Positions 24,136 to 33,187 of a stretch of 64,000 nt of DNA are shown here, piece after piece. Within the stretch, counting starts at the first letter, position 1, and each line of letters begins with the position of its first letter. Below the pieces are notes generated by a model. The model saw only the letters and a list, made by a program, of their open reading frames with translations. It was not told where the DNA came from and did no database searches. Origin of the DNA: Bryum argenteum (taxonomy: Eukaryota; Streptophyta; Bryopsida; Bryales; Bryaceae); the NCBI GenBank assembly GCA_037043015.1, contig CM073331.1:3803501-3867500 (forward strand), in the 5' to 3' direction. The translations under genes were made by a program, and so were the position numbers.

Positions 24136-24828
24136 ATGAAAGAGGGTAGTCATATTGTTAATCAATCGACGGAAGCAACACGGAAGCGGAAGAAACGAAG
24201 AGGTGGCACTAGTTTTAGTGGCTCTAAGGAGAGGAGGCGTAGGGAGTTTAGGAAGAAGGCAGTTTTAAGTGAGATTTGTGGGAAGACTATAAGAACGGTA
24301 TGTGAGATTGACGACAAGAGACGTAGATCAAGTAGAAATTTTAAGAGTGGTACACTAGATATCGCGGTTGTTGAGGAAAGTGAAGAGGAGGAGAAGGGAG
24401 TGCGATTTAAAAGATTGTCAACAATGTGTTCGGAAATCGAACGTGCGCCACAGAGCTTTGTAGAAGAGAGTGATTCTGATGACGAGACGGCAGGCGGGTC
24501 CATAGCTACGGTAAATAGTCTTCTTATTCAGAAAATTGCATGTCATATTGACAATGTATTCTTAGATCTTGTGTACATGAAGTGAATCATTTAGTGAAGT
24601 GATTGTTTTCAAAGAAATGGTAGCTTTATGAAAATTAAAGTTTCTGTGTATTTTGTACTGCACCTTTACTTTTGTAAAGGGAGGTGGTGGAATTATATGC
24701 GCCCAAGAGTACGACATGGAAGAGTCGGATAATGACGAGGTAAATAAGGATGATCAGATCAAGACTAACGAAGCAACAACAACGAAGTTATTGCCTTCCA
24801 AGAAAAGGGCTCATCTGTCACACGCAAA
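24136..24828 (+). CDS. charged, probably nuclear protein encoded by the MULE (unknown)
   Basis: Exon 1 (24,136-24,510) begins MKEGSHIVNQST, then a strongly basic run (RKRKKRRGG, KERRRREFRKK), then acidic runs (EESEEEE, EESDSDDE). It appears to end in ACG before GTAAATAG. A second coding block (24,669-24,828) continues in phase with EYDMEESDNDE and a lysine-rich tail before GTAGAAG. Basic clusters suggest nuclear localisation. No domain is recognised. It starts about 600 bases from the divergent transposase start, so the two may share a promoter. It may be the first exons of the next gene rather than a separate one. Confidence 0.4.
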
Positions 24829-25244
24829 GGTAGAAGAGACTTTATTTATTAAGTGTTAAATAAATAATCGAAGTTTTCTAAAAATTTAAAGCGATGATAC
24901 TTGAAGTTGGCTTAGAGTATGGAAAAGTATGATACATTTTATTTATGGATTGAGATTTTATTTCATTGAAATGTAATATCACTATTGTTTAGTTTGTAAT
25001 TACTGCTTGCATTGGAAAGTCAAAGCAAATTATTATCTTAGTATTATACAAAATGCTCATGTGTTATATTCTTGTATTCTAATGAATTAAAAAATAAAAT
25101 AAAAAGAATTGGCTCAATTAGAAGGTATTCCATTAACGCACTTACGTACTCATCCACTTTCCTAAGCACCTCCCAAACCCCATCCACCAACCATACTTTC
25201 TCAATAAACCTAATTTTCATATAAGATCTAGGATTGGCGGCTTG

Positions 25245-25290
25245 GCGGCTTTAGGGTTTAGGAATTTAGGGTTTAGGGATTGAAGGTGAG
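25245..25290 (+). promoter_or_regulatory. telo-box-like repeats (TTTAGGG) ahead of the methylase-like gene
   Basis: Two TTTAGGGTTTAGG-type stretches lie about 120-160 bases before the ATG at 25,405. Telo-box motifs are common in plant 5' leader and promoter regions. This is too short for a telomere tract. Confidence 0.35.
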
Positions 25291-25404
25291 GTGAAGCTTG
25301 TTCACTTCTTGGTTATCTTGTTTTGAGTTTTGAGTTTCTAGTTTTGAATTTTGAGTTTTGAGTTTTGAGATTTAAGTGTGTGCTTATTGAAGGAGAGGAA
25401 AGAG

Positions 25405-27553
25405 ATGGAAGGTTCAGATAGCGTGGTTATGGCAAGCGTAGTTATGACACCGGATGAGACTCAAGAGGAGCATGAAGTGGAGAGAGAAGCTGCAACACCC
25501 AAGGTTAGTAGTCATGAACAAATTTCTAGTACAAGATGTGAGCTTTTTAAGAATTGTGAATCTCGAATCTGGAGCCTTTCGTTGACGAAAGCCTCCTTCA
25601 ATGTCTGCTGGTCGGGGCGGGACACTGCCAGCCGGCGGGGCCGGGCGTGGGCCGTGGGGGGGTGCTAGCTAGGCGTGGGTTGAGAGGGGGCTAGCTGGGC
25701 ATGTGTGACGAGGGGGGCTGGCTTGGCATAGGCCGGGGGGGGGGGCTGGCATGGCTGGATCTGAGGGAGGCAATTGGATGGCCAAGTGCATGTCCACTGT
25801 GCATGTGCACTAAAAGCTTCCGTCACTGCGCATGTCCACTGTGCATGTGCACTAAAAGCTTTCATCACTGCGCATGTTTATTGTGCATGTGCACTAAAAG
25901 CTTTTGATAAAAATGAAATTTGCCTCTGATTATAGCTTTGTATATAAGGATCATGTGTGCACAAGTGCATTCAAGAAAACAAACTCAACTTCAATGAAGC
26001 CTCAATAATTTCATGAGAGTAACCTCAAAAATAATGAGACAATCCTAATTGAAGTTTTTGGCAATAAATATGTTAAGAAAAAAAATAAAAAGATAATTTG
26101 CTTGTTGCACCTTATCGTCTACTTCCAAATAATATCTAAAAAACACTCTTTAGAAACCTAGTTGTGTTGGGATAAAAAAAAGCCATGGAAAATTGATTTT
26201 TTAACCTCTGATCTCATACAAAAAGAATCCAGCCAACTTTGACCGTTTATAATCTTACAAATGAAGAAGAATTGTCAGTTGAAATTTGGAATGTAAGTTA
26301 ACAAATCACACGGTTGGATCTTCTAAAAAATTAGCTTAGCTAGCTGGGCATGTGTGCTGGCTTGGCGTAGGCCGGGGGGGGGGGCCTGGCATGGCTGGAT
26401 CTAAGGGAGGCAATTGGATGGCCAAGTGCATGTGCACTAAAAGCTTCCGTCACTGCGCATGTTTACTGTGCATGTGCACTAAAAGCTTCCATCACTGCGC
26501 CCGTAGGATCTCAGTCCAAGTCTCGATCGAAGTTAGGCTACAGTAAGAGCATGAGCCAGGGTGTCAATTGAACAGGTTGAGTTACATGTTGAGAGCCTTT
26601 CGTTAACGAAAGGCTATCTATGTGAGGTTTGTTTGAAGTTGGTTTTTGATGAGTTATTATTTTATGGGATTTGTGCCAATTTTATTTTACATGTCGCATT
26701 GGTTCCAAAGCCTCTATTCAAGAAGCAAGTTCTTGGTCGGACTTGGGATTCTCTCTCGAAAATGATGGCTACCTTCAGAACTTCACAAACTCAAAGTGTC
26801 AACTTATGAATGATACAATTCCGTGGAGAGGGGCCCGCGAGAAGCATCCTAAGTTCATGCAGATTCTTATTGAGTCTCTTACAAAAGAAGGAGACATTGT
26901 TCTTGACTGGCAAACCAATACAGGTACTGTTTTTTTTTCCCAACTAATAATTTTTTATATGTTGATTTTCTTGTTTTTGTTTTAACACTTTAATTTATAT
27001 CTTGATGTTCATTTTATACAGGTGCCTCAGTTTTAGCGTGTCGTGACACTGGTCGTCATATCATTGCTCTGGAGAAAGACATTAAAATCTTCAACGGCCT
27101 TCTCAAGAGATTTGAAAAACAAGAAATCCTCCCATCTGTTTCTATGCCAACACGCCCTTCTTTTCAGGAACCTCCTCCACAAAAGAAGCAGAAGCGTATT
27201 GCTCTTTGTGCGTAAGTTTGATAATCAATGTTAATGATGTTAACTTATTATTTATTTGATGCATTTCTATTCTTAAATATTAAACTTACATAATATCTTG
27301 TATTTTTTGCAGAGGTTCATCTTCAAGAAAGAAACGGATACTTACAAAGGACATGTTTATTAGTCCTCCAAAAGATTTTTACCTACCTACTTACGCTGAG
27401 AATCTTGCACAGGAATTTGTAAACGCACCTTCTCCAGTTCTTTCCTATCGTAAACGTTTCAATCCTACTGTTGAGACGTTTATTGATTTAGAGGTGGAAG
27501 AAGATAATAGGAGGTTTTCAGGAAGTGAAGGTAGTTCTAGTCCAAGTATTTGA
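25405..27553 (+). pseudogene. DNA/RNA N4/N6-methyltransferase-like cargo gene of the MULE, interrupted
   Basis: The 5' exon (25,405-25,503) encodes MEGSDSVVMASVV and acidic sequence before GTTAG. Coding resumes around 26,593 (SLTKGYLCEVC, FILHVALVPKPLFKK) and, in another frame, runs to 26,921 with VPWRGAREK-like IPWRGAREKHPKFM and GDIVLDWQTNTG. A GT-AG intron (about 26,922-27,021) follows, then ASVLACRDTGRHIIALEKD. A second intron (about 27,212-27,312) leads to a basic C-terminal exon ending at 27,553. DxxxxTG...GRHIIALEKD resembles the AdoMet-binding motif I of beta-class amino-methylases, where it follows the catalytic motif IV. I could not find a DPPY-type motif IV. About 1 kb of unrelated sequence interrupts the gene at 25,592-26,592. 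Confidence 0.5.
25572..26612. repeat. about 1.0-kb insertion bounded by 20-bp palindromic direct repeats
   Basis: GAGCCTTTCGTTgACGAAAG (25,572-25,591) and the same 20-mer with one change (26,593-26,612) bracket about 1 kb that interrupts the methylase-like gene. Inside, two copies of a block with a long G run, GGCATGGCTGGATCT and a GTGCATGTGCACTAAAAGCT tandem unit lie at about 25,680-25,910 and 26,337-26,500. The spacer between them is AT-rich. I do not recognise a transposon family. Confidence 0.45.
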
Positions 27554-28140
27554 AATGTTTTGGATTTGATTTTGTGATTAGAGAAGAAGGCTACATTCTC
27601 AATCACTCTCATGTTTAGTTTGGATTTTTGGTATTTAATATTAATTATTCATACTATTAGGTTGATTTGTTATTTTCTACTGAGTTTAGTAGGTCCGAAT
27701 CAAATGTTTTTCTCTTTGTATTGGTCTTATTTTTATGAAATATTTTCTTTAACATTGTCATTCACTTGTTAGTTCACGAATTGATTTGCACTTAAATATT
27801 TCTGTTTTTCTTGCATAGAGTGATGTCAGCCCTAATTTAATTTGCCTTGTCTAATACAGCAAAGAAATTTTATAATCTTTTTTGAAACTATAATACATAA
27901 CTTAATCATATGGTTGTATTATTTGTTATTGTAATACATGAGTACTAAGTAGTAACCAAAGCACGGTCTTAGGACACTTTTTTTTCTTTCATGCACAAAA
28001 TTTCTAACATGATTTCCACGGATTTAGGGTACCCATATAAAAATATTCAACTTGTATTTCAAAAAAATTAGTTACAACTTATAAACTTTATGATTTGCCA
28101 CCCACGGTTATAGGTCCAATCCACCTTTTATTTCCTAGTA
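27554..28140. other. AT-rich right interior of the large MULE
   Basis: 3' flank of the cargo gene and the inner part of the right inverted repeat. No gene is seen. Confidence 0.5.
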
Positions 28141-28207
28141 AATATTTGGGTTCATATGCTCGCAAGCTCACAAGCTCACACTCCTAGGCTCACCTACTAG
28201 CAACCCT

Positions 28208-28218
28208 GAGCTTTAAAA
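28208..28218. repeat. right target-site duplication of the large MULE (GAGCTTTAAAA)
   Basis: Identical to 19,438-19,448. Confidence 0.75.
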
Positions 28219-28299
28219 TATGTTTAACCAGGCCCATGCTAGATCGACAAATTTGCCAAACTATCACCAACACAATAATACATATGATAAAGAACTAGC

Positions 28300-28490
28300 A
28301 ATGTACCTGTCGTCCGAACAGGAGAGCTCTTTATATGGTACTTTTATAGAATTATCCCGTGTCTACCATTTCCTCAAATTATGTAAATTATTATTTTTAT
28401 ATAGTAAGGTACCCGTCGTCCCGACAAAAAAGCACTTTATATGGTATTTTGAAAGAGTATCTCGTATCTACCATTCCATAATAATTTAAT
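28300..28490. repeat. two-copy tandem repeat, about 105 bp
   Basis: GTACCTGTCGTCCGAACA...TTTATATGGTA...GTCTACCATT is followed by a diverged second copy with GTACCCGTCGTCCCGACA...TATCTACCATT. Confidence 0.6.
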
Positions 28491-28635
28491 ATATACCCAT
28501 GGGTTTTTTTTTTGTTTTTTTTAAAAATATATATATAATTTTGATTTAATTCATTTTAATTTACATAATCCAAAAAACATGAAAGAAGATAGGGAGATAG
28601 GTCGGTTGGTAAGTTCGTAAGATGGTAGGTTGGTA

Positions 28636-28750
28636 CGTTGGGTAGGAAGGTTTGGTGAGTAGAAAGGTTTGGTGGGTAGGAAGGTTTGGTAGATAGGAAG
28701 GTTTTGTGGGTAGGAAGGTTTGGTGGGTAGGAAGGTTTGGTAGGTAGAAA
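28636..28750. repeat. 17-bp minisatellite
   Basis: Six to seven head-to-tail copies of GTGGGTAGGAAGGTTTG with a few substitutions. Confidence 0.85.
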
Positions 28751-29790
28751 AGATTGCCGAACAATATTATGTTATAGAAGTAGATGTACACAAAGTACCT
28801 TTTAAAGAGTGGTGGGCCCTGGCTAGCCTCGCGCCATAATTGAGGCAATGAAACCACATCTAATGAAGTCTTACTGTATTACAATTTAAAAATGTATATG
28901 TTTGACACACCAGTATAGAGTGCAATTGTTCATGAGACAACCTTTTTGGGTACCCCAACCATACCATCACCCACATGAGCACAATTTTATGTACTAAGAA
29001 TACTTGGAGTACTTGAAGTACAATTTTGTAAAGCCATCCGTTTAAATAGGAAAATTTTCCCTTAAGATGGTTATTCTAAAATTTTAACGTCACGCTGGGG
29101 ACAAACTTATTTATGTACGTAGGATTCCACAATAATAAACTAATAACTTGGAAAAATTTACTGCATTTATGCTTTGAAAAAAAGAAAAAGAAAAAGAAAA
29201 CCCTAAAATACAATTCTTTAAGGAACTTCACGTTCCCAATCCGCGAGGCACTAAAAGTGTGATTTGGCTACAATGAAATAACAATCTTCATGTGATTATG
29301 AACATTCTCAATAATCGAGTATATAATTTGAGGTTGTGTAAGGCCAACTCTATTTATGTATCCATGGAGAGTTTAAGACTAAAGTTGCACTCCTATAAGT
29401 TTGCCCCTTCGGAGAAACTTTTTGACTTGTAAATGATGGTATATGAAGGACACAAGGACACAAATTATGAATGTGTTTCACTATGATTTTTTTCATCAAA
29501 ATCAAAACCTTGTCATTTTTAATGCCATTGTGGACAACCTATGGACACTATGTCATTTATATAAAATTTGTTATATAATTTAATATGAACGGTTGTCTTA
29601 CGAGTGCAAATTCTCCTTAGGAACATCTCTTCAACCATTAAGCGAAGATTTTCTAGAAATAGGGTAAACTAAGGCAACCTTTTGCAGAGAGCGTGGCGCA
29701 AGGTTCAACCAACTATTTGAGAGAGAAGGTGCACTCTGGTGTACACAAATGCCTTGAACTAGCCCCAATAAGAAAATGTGACACGTCAAA
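28751..29790. other. AT-rich spacer, no gene seen
   Basis: Low-complexity A-rich patches (for example near 29,180-29,205). No coding or repeat structure was identified. Confidence 0.5.
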
Positions 29791-29824
29791 AGATTGAGAG
29801 GATCTCGAGCAGGTGATCGAATCT

Positions 29825-30690
29825 TGAACCCAAGTCTCTGAAGTGACATCTACAAGCGGATCCTTCCCTAGCCTTCCATCGTTCCCACCACCATTTGCAT
29901 CACTTCTGCCATCGAAGGCCTCGTTCTCGGCTTGTACTGAATGCACCACATTGCAATCATCCCCACTTTCTTCACCTCCTCCCATTCCTCTGCACTCACC
30001 CTCCCGTTCAATCTCGCATCCAAAAGTTCATCCCAAATATGTATCTGCATTCGATCTACTGCCCAAGCTGGAAAGTACCACTTCTCCATGGCCGCAGTCA
30101 AGTCAATGTTCTTCCGTCCACTCACAAGCTCCACCTAGGAGCACCTTGCCGTAGCCGTACACATCACATTTCTCCGTCATAGCTGTTTGCAGCAGCCATT
30201 CGGGTGTCAAATATCCCCCTGTGCCTCGCATCCTCGTGTCCACTTCGGCCAGATCTCTATCGAACAAATTGGACGTTTCGGGGATGTCACTTTGGCACGA
30301 AATTGGTCATCCATGTGTAGGAATTATAGATCTTGTCTGTCTAAATTGAAGTGAACGTGTAAAATCAGGTTAAAGAATCTGGTGTACCATGTATCACAGT
30401 CCTCAGGACGGAGAATTCCAAGCCATGGAGGCCGATGTAGAACCAAGACTGATATGCCGTATTCCATGCGCTAAGTCCTTGAGCGCGATCTGCATCCGGT
30501 CAGCTGGGAACCCCATATACCTCCATTCTACGAGGTACCCACATCTCTCTCACGGAAAATTCGTCCGGGAGTGCATGGCACGTAACGTCTGACTCACTCG
30601 GACCTTGATTACATGCGGTGCAAGCAAACGAACATCCATTGTGGACGTTGATCATCGTTGTTGCAGATTTGATACTCACTTGTAATGTCA
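29825..30690 (-). pseudogene. thaumatin-receptor kinase copy 3, internally deleted
   Basis: Two separated parts of the copy 1 gene are joined. The kinase C-lobe (about 29,830-30,330) has WYFPAWAVDRMQI and RPSMAEVMQM. The N-terminal thaumatin exon (about 30,385-30,680) has INVHNGCSF and GPSESDVTC. Everything between, including the kinase N-lobe, catalytic loop, membrane helix and C-terminal thaumatin half, is missing. The 5' flank continues to resemble copies 1 and 2 up to about 31,120. No receptor can be made. Confidence 0.8.
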
Positions 30691-31149
30691 TCATCGCATG
30701 TACTGGCATCAGCTTAAAATCCACCTCGAACGGTATGCATATTCGTGGAGGAGTGGAAATGTCAAGAACCACATAACGAAGCAGCTGATCATCTCAAATA
30801 CTTAGGTCTGATTCCTGACCAAGTGCTATGAAGGTGGAAGGCCCCATGTTCTTGTAGTACGTTCAACAGTTCTCTGAAAATCATCACTTGACATTACAGC
30901 ATACGTAAGATGATAGCGTCATTGTAGCATGATAGACCACCATAGTGCAAAGCTTGTACTGGTGTAGCTCTGTCCTGGATGTATGTGAAACGCTTGCATT
31001 TAACCGCATGGACAAGTCTACATTGACGAACACCAGAGTTGGTACGACTGATGACTTCCAGAAGTTCTGACGGCAGACAGATCGATCTCTAACTTCCATT
31101 TTCCACCCAGTAGTTTCAATTCCAAATATCTAATTAACTTCATTGATAT

Positions 31150-31260
31150 GCTCCCTGCGGCATACCTGCACTACGGATGCTTTTTATTTGACCTCTACTA
31201 ATATGGATACCTGCACTACGGATGTCAAATAAAGAGCATCCGTAGTGCAGGTTCCTGACT
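31150..31260. repeat. inverted-repeat hairpin in the pair 3 spacer
   Basis: CCTGCACTACGGATGC and its reverse complement GCATCCGTAGTGCAGG bracket a short loop region that holds a third CCTGCACTACGGATG. The equivalent place in pair 2 (about 16,060-16,110) lacks the hairpin. Confidence 0.65.
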
Positions 31261-31641
31261 TGCACGGAGTATGCCGTTTGGACTCCTCAAAGCAAGCAGC
31301 ATGTGCCTAATTCATCATTGATCGCCTGCCAAGCTCGATCTCCAGTTCTGACAAAGTTTACCAACTGTTTCACCAGTCGGTAATAGAACTTAGTATAAAC
31401 AATCTGCTGGAGGAGTGGAGGATCGGTGTGCGTGTATGCTTGTTCAAAGCTCACGTTCGTTTCGGATATACGGCAGCCCACATCCCAGAGTGCATCCTGG
31501 ACGCCCTTGCTCTATCGATCCCTTCCATCTGAGAGTAACCTCCGGACAAGGACCTACCACCAACTGAGAGTAACCGAAAGTTTGACTGTCGACCTTCAAC
31601 TTTCTTCTTTGACTTGACTGCTCGCTGTTGGATTGCCCGAA
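31250..31641 (+). promoter_or_regulatory. conserved 5' region of SDR copy 3
   Basis: Homologous to 12,205-12,590 and 16,120-16,514. The similarity ends at the start codon. Confidence 0.5.
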
Positions 31642-32636
31642 ATGGCGACATTTGACTCCAGTTCCCCTCTGGTGTCTAAGCGGTACTGTGCTATCAATAT
31701 TCTCTGTGCCCAACTTTCATACTTTGCTGCACGAGTCTGATGACTGTTGGTGCAATGGCAGATTGGAAGGCAAAGTGGCCATAATCACGGGTGGGGCGAG
31801 TGGGCTCGGTGCGGCAACAGTCAGGCTCTTCGAGTCGAACGGGGCGTCGGTAGTGATGGGTGACATCCAAGACGACTTGGGCGCAGCGTTGGCGAAAGAA
31901 CTCGCGCCTCGGGTCAAGTTCTTTCACTGCGATGTGACCCTAGAGCACGACGTCGAGGGCCTCGTGAACTTCACGATGCGAGAGTTCGGGGGCCATCTCG
32001 ACATCATGTACAGCAACGCAGGGATTCTAGGTCCGATTAGGGACTCGATCCAGGACCTCGACATCGACACCATGGACCGCATATACGCCGTGAACGTGAA
32101 GGGCGCCGTCCTGTGCATGAAGCATGCGGCGCGCGTCATGATTCCTTCCAAGCAAGGCGTCATTCTTGCAACCGCGAGCGCAGCGTTAGTACTGGGTGGA
32201 ATTGGTCCGCTCCAATACACTGTCAGCAAAAATGCACTGTTGGGTTGCTCAAGGCCGCGGCATATAAGCTCGCGCCTCACGGCATCCACGTGAACTGCAT
32301 CTCGCCCATGGCCATGCCCACGCCCATGACCCTGCCGGCCTTCGACGGCCTCAACCTGCCGGAGGAAGTCATTACCAGCTTCTTCTCTGCCCAAACGTCC
32401 TTGAGAGGAACTAAGCTCCTCACTGTCGCGGACGTCGCCAAGGCCGCTTTGTTCCTGGCCAGCGCCGAAGCGCACTACATCAGTGGCCACAAGTCCACAA
32501 CCTGGTTATTGATGGTGCCTACACTGTCACCAAAGGCCACAATATTGATAATCTGGTTGGCCCCGCTCTCTCCGATATCCAACCTGATCAAGCCTTAATG
32601 GATCAGTACCTGAAGATGTCTGGCCATCCTGATTAA
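31642..32636 (+). pseudogene. short-chain dehydrogenase/reductase, SDR110C-like (copy 3, frameshifted)
   Basis: Exon 1 (31,642-31,682, MATFDSSSPLVSK) and exon 2 from 31,761 match copies 1 and 2, with TGGASGLG, SNAGILGP and YTVSK intact. Compared with copy 2, one base is missing near 32,244 (after KNALLG) and eight bases (AAGTCCAC, about 32,491-32,498) are added in SGHNLV. Both change the frame. The reading frame after the second break encodes a C-terminus ending at TAA 32,634-32,636 with DQYLKMSGHPD, which copy 1 lacks. It is either a recent pseudogene or two sequence errors; the high similarity elsewhere fits both. Confidence 0.75.
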
Positions 32637-32639
32637 GTT

Positions 32640-33185
32640 AAGCCTGAATAGCCTGCACCTGAAGGGGTCTGGCCAACCTGTACAAGCCTTAATGGACATG
32701 TACTAGAAGGGGTCACATCAGGGAGAGATGAATGTTGGGATGTGCTAGTTTTGCGTGTGTCATAAAGCTGGGATGTGATGAAGGATTTACAATATGTTAA
32801 TTTTTAAAAGAAGGAGGATTTTGCACCTATTTTTAGGCACTATAAATAGAGTGTTCGAATTTGTGGACTTATAAGTCTAGGCATCGACCGTGGACTATTA
32901 ACTCTTAGTGAACACTATGTTATTTCTTAATTGGTGGTTCAAGCCTTTTATTAACGTGACAGTAACTCATTTATTCATATGAAAGTGAGGTTACACATTC
33001 TCTGGTGATGTTACCTCTAGACATAACCTTCAGGAGTCTCTCTCGCAAGTCGCAACCACGCTTTCTAATGAACAAGTGACTACATCAAAGCACAGACCCT
33101 ACTTGTGCTGCATGAGGCAGACGATGCCCAATTAGATGAATTGGTTGAATGAAAGACCATGGATGGGTGAACCCAGCACAAATGT
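32640..33185. other. 3' flank of SDR copy 3, no gene seen
   Basis: The first 100 bases repeat a CTGGCCAACCTG-type motif also found after SDR copy 1 (13,508-13,620). The rest is unremarkable. Confidence 0.5.
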
Positions 33186-33187
33186 CG

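Larger units (their letters stand above)
19449..28207. mobile_element. large Mutator-like element, 8.76 kb, with transposase and divergent cargo genes
   Basis: The ends carry imperfect inverted repeats: GCTAGGAAGTGAGCCTAG on the left against GCTAGTAGGTGAGCCTAG read inward from the right. Further matched blocks lie deeper (ACCTATAACCGTGG at about 19,654 against 28,103-28,116 inverted), so the inverted repeats span roughly 300-350 bp but are diverged. An 11-bp duplication GAGCTTTAAAA flanks the whole. Inside, the transposase reads leftward (about 20,014-23,524) and cargo genes read rightward (24,136-27,553). The insertion splits the kinase/SDR array between SDR 2 and kinase copy 3. Diverged ends and a broken transposase show it is older than the 1.58-kb MULE. 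Confidence 0.75.

Noticed and set aside
25245-25290. Telomere or interstitial telomere tract
   Set aside because: There are only a few TTTAGGG units with interruptions, placed in a leader-like position. A telo-box is more likely.
25680-26500. Solo LTR or LTR retrotransposon from the paired direct repeats in the methylase gene insertion
   Set aside because: The repeats are minisatellite-like, lack TG...CA ends, a primer-binding site or a polypurine tract, and there is no coding sequence between them.
26495-26570. Resemblance to the internal control region of 5S rRNA (GGATCTCAG...CGAAGTTAGGCT)
   Set aside because: The match is short and interrupted, with neither the flanking 5S stems nor the full A-box to C-box spacing. 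It lies inside an unrelated insertion.
28636-28750. CRISPR-like array
   Set aside because: The 17-bp units are directly head to tail without spacers, which is an ordinary minisatellite.
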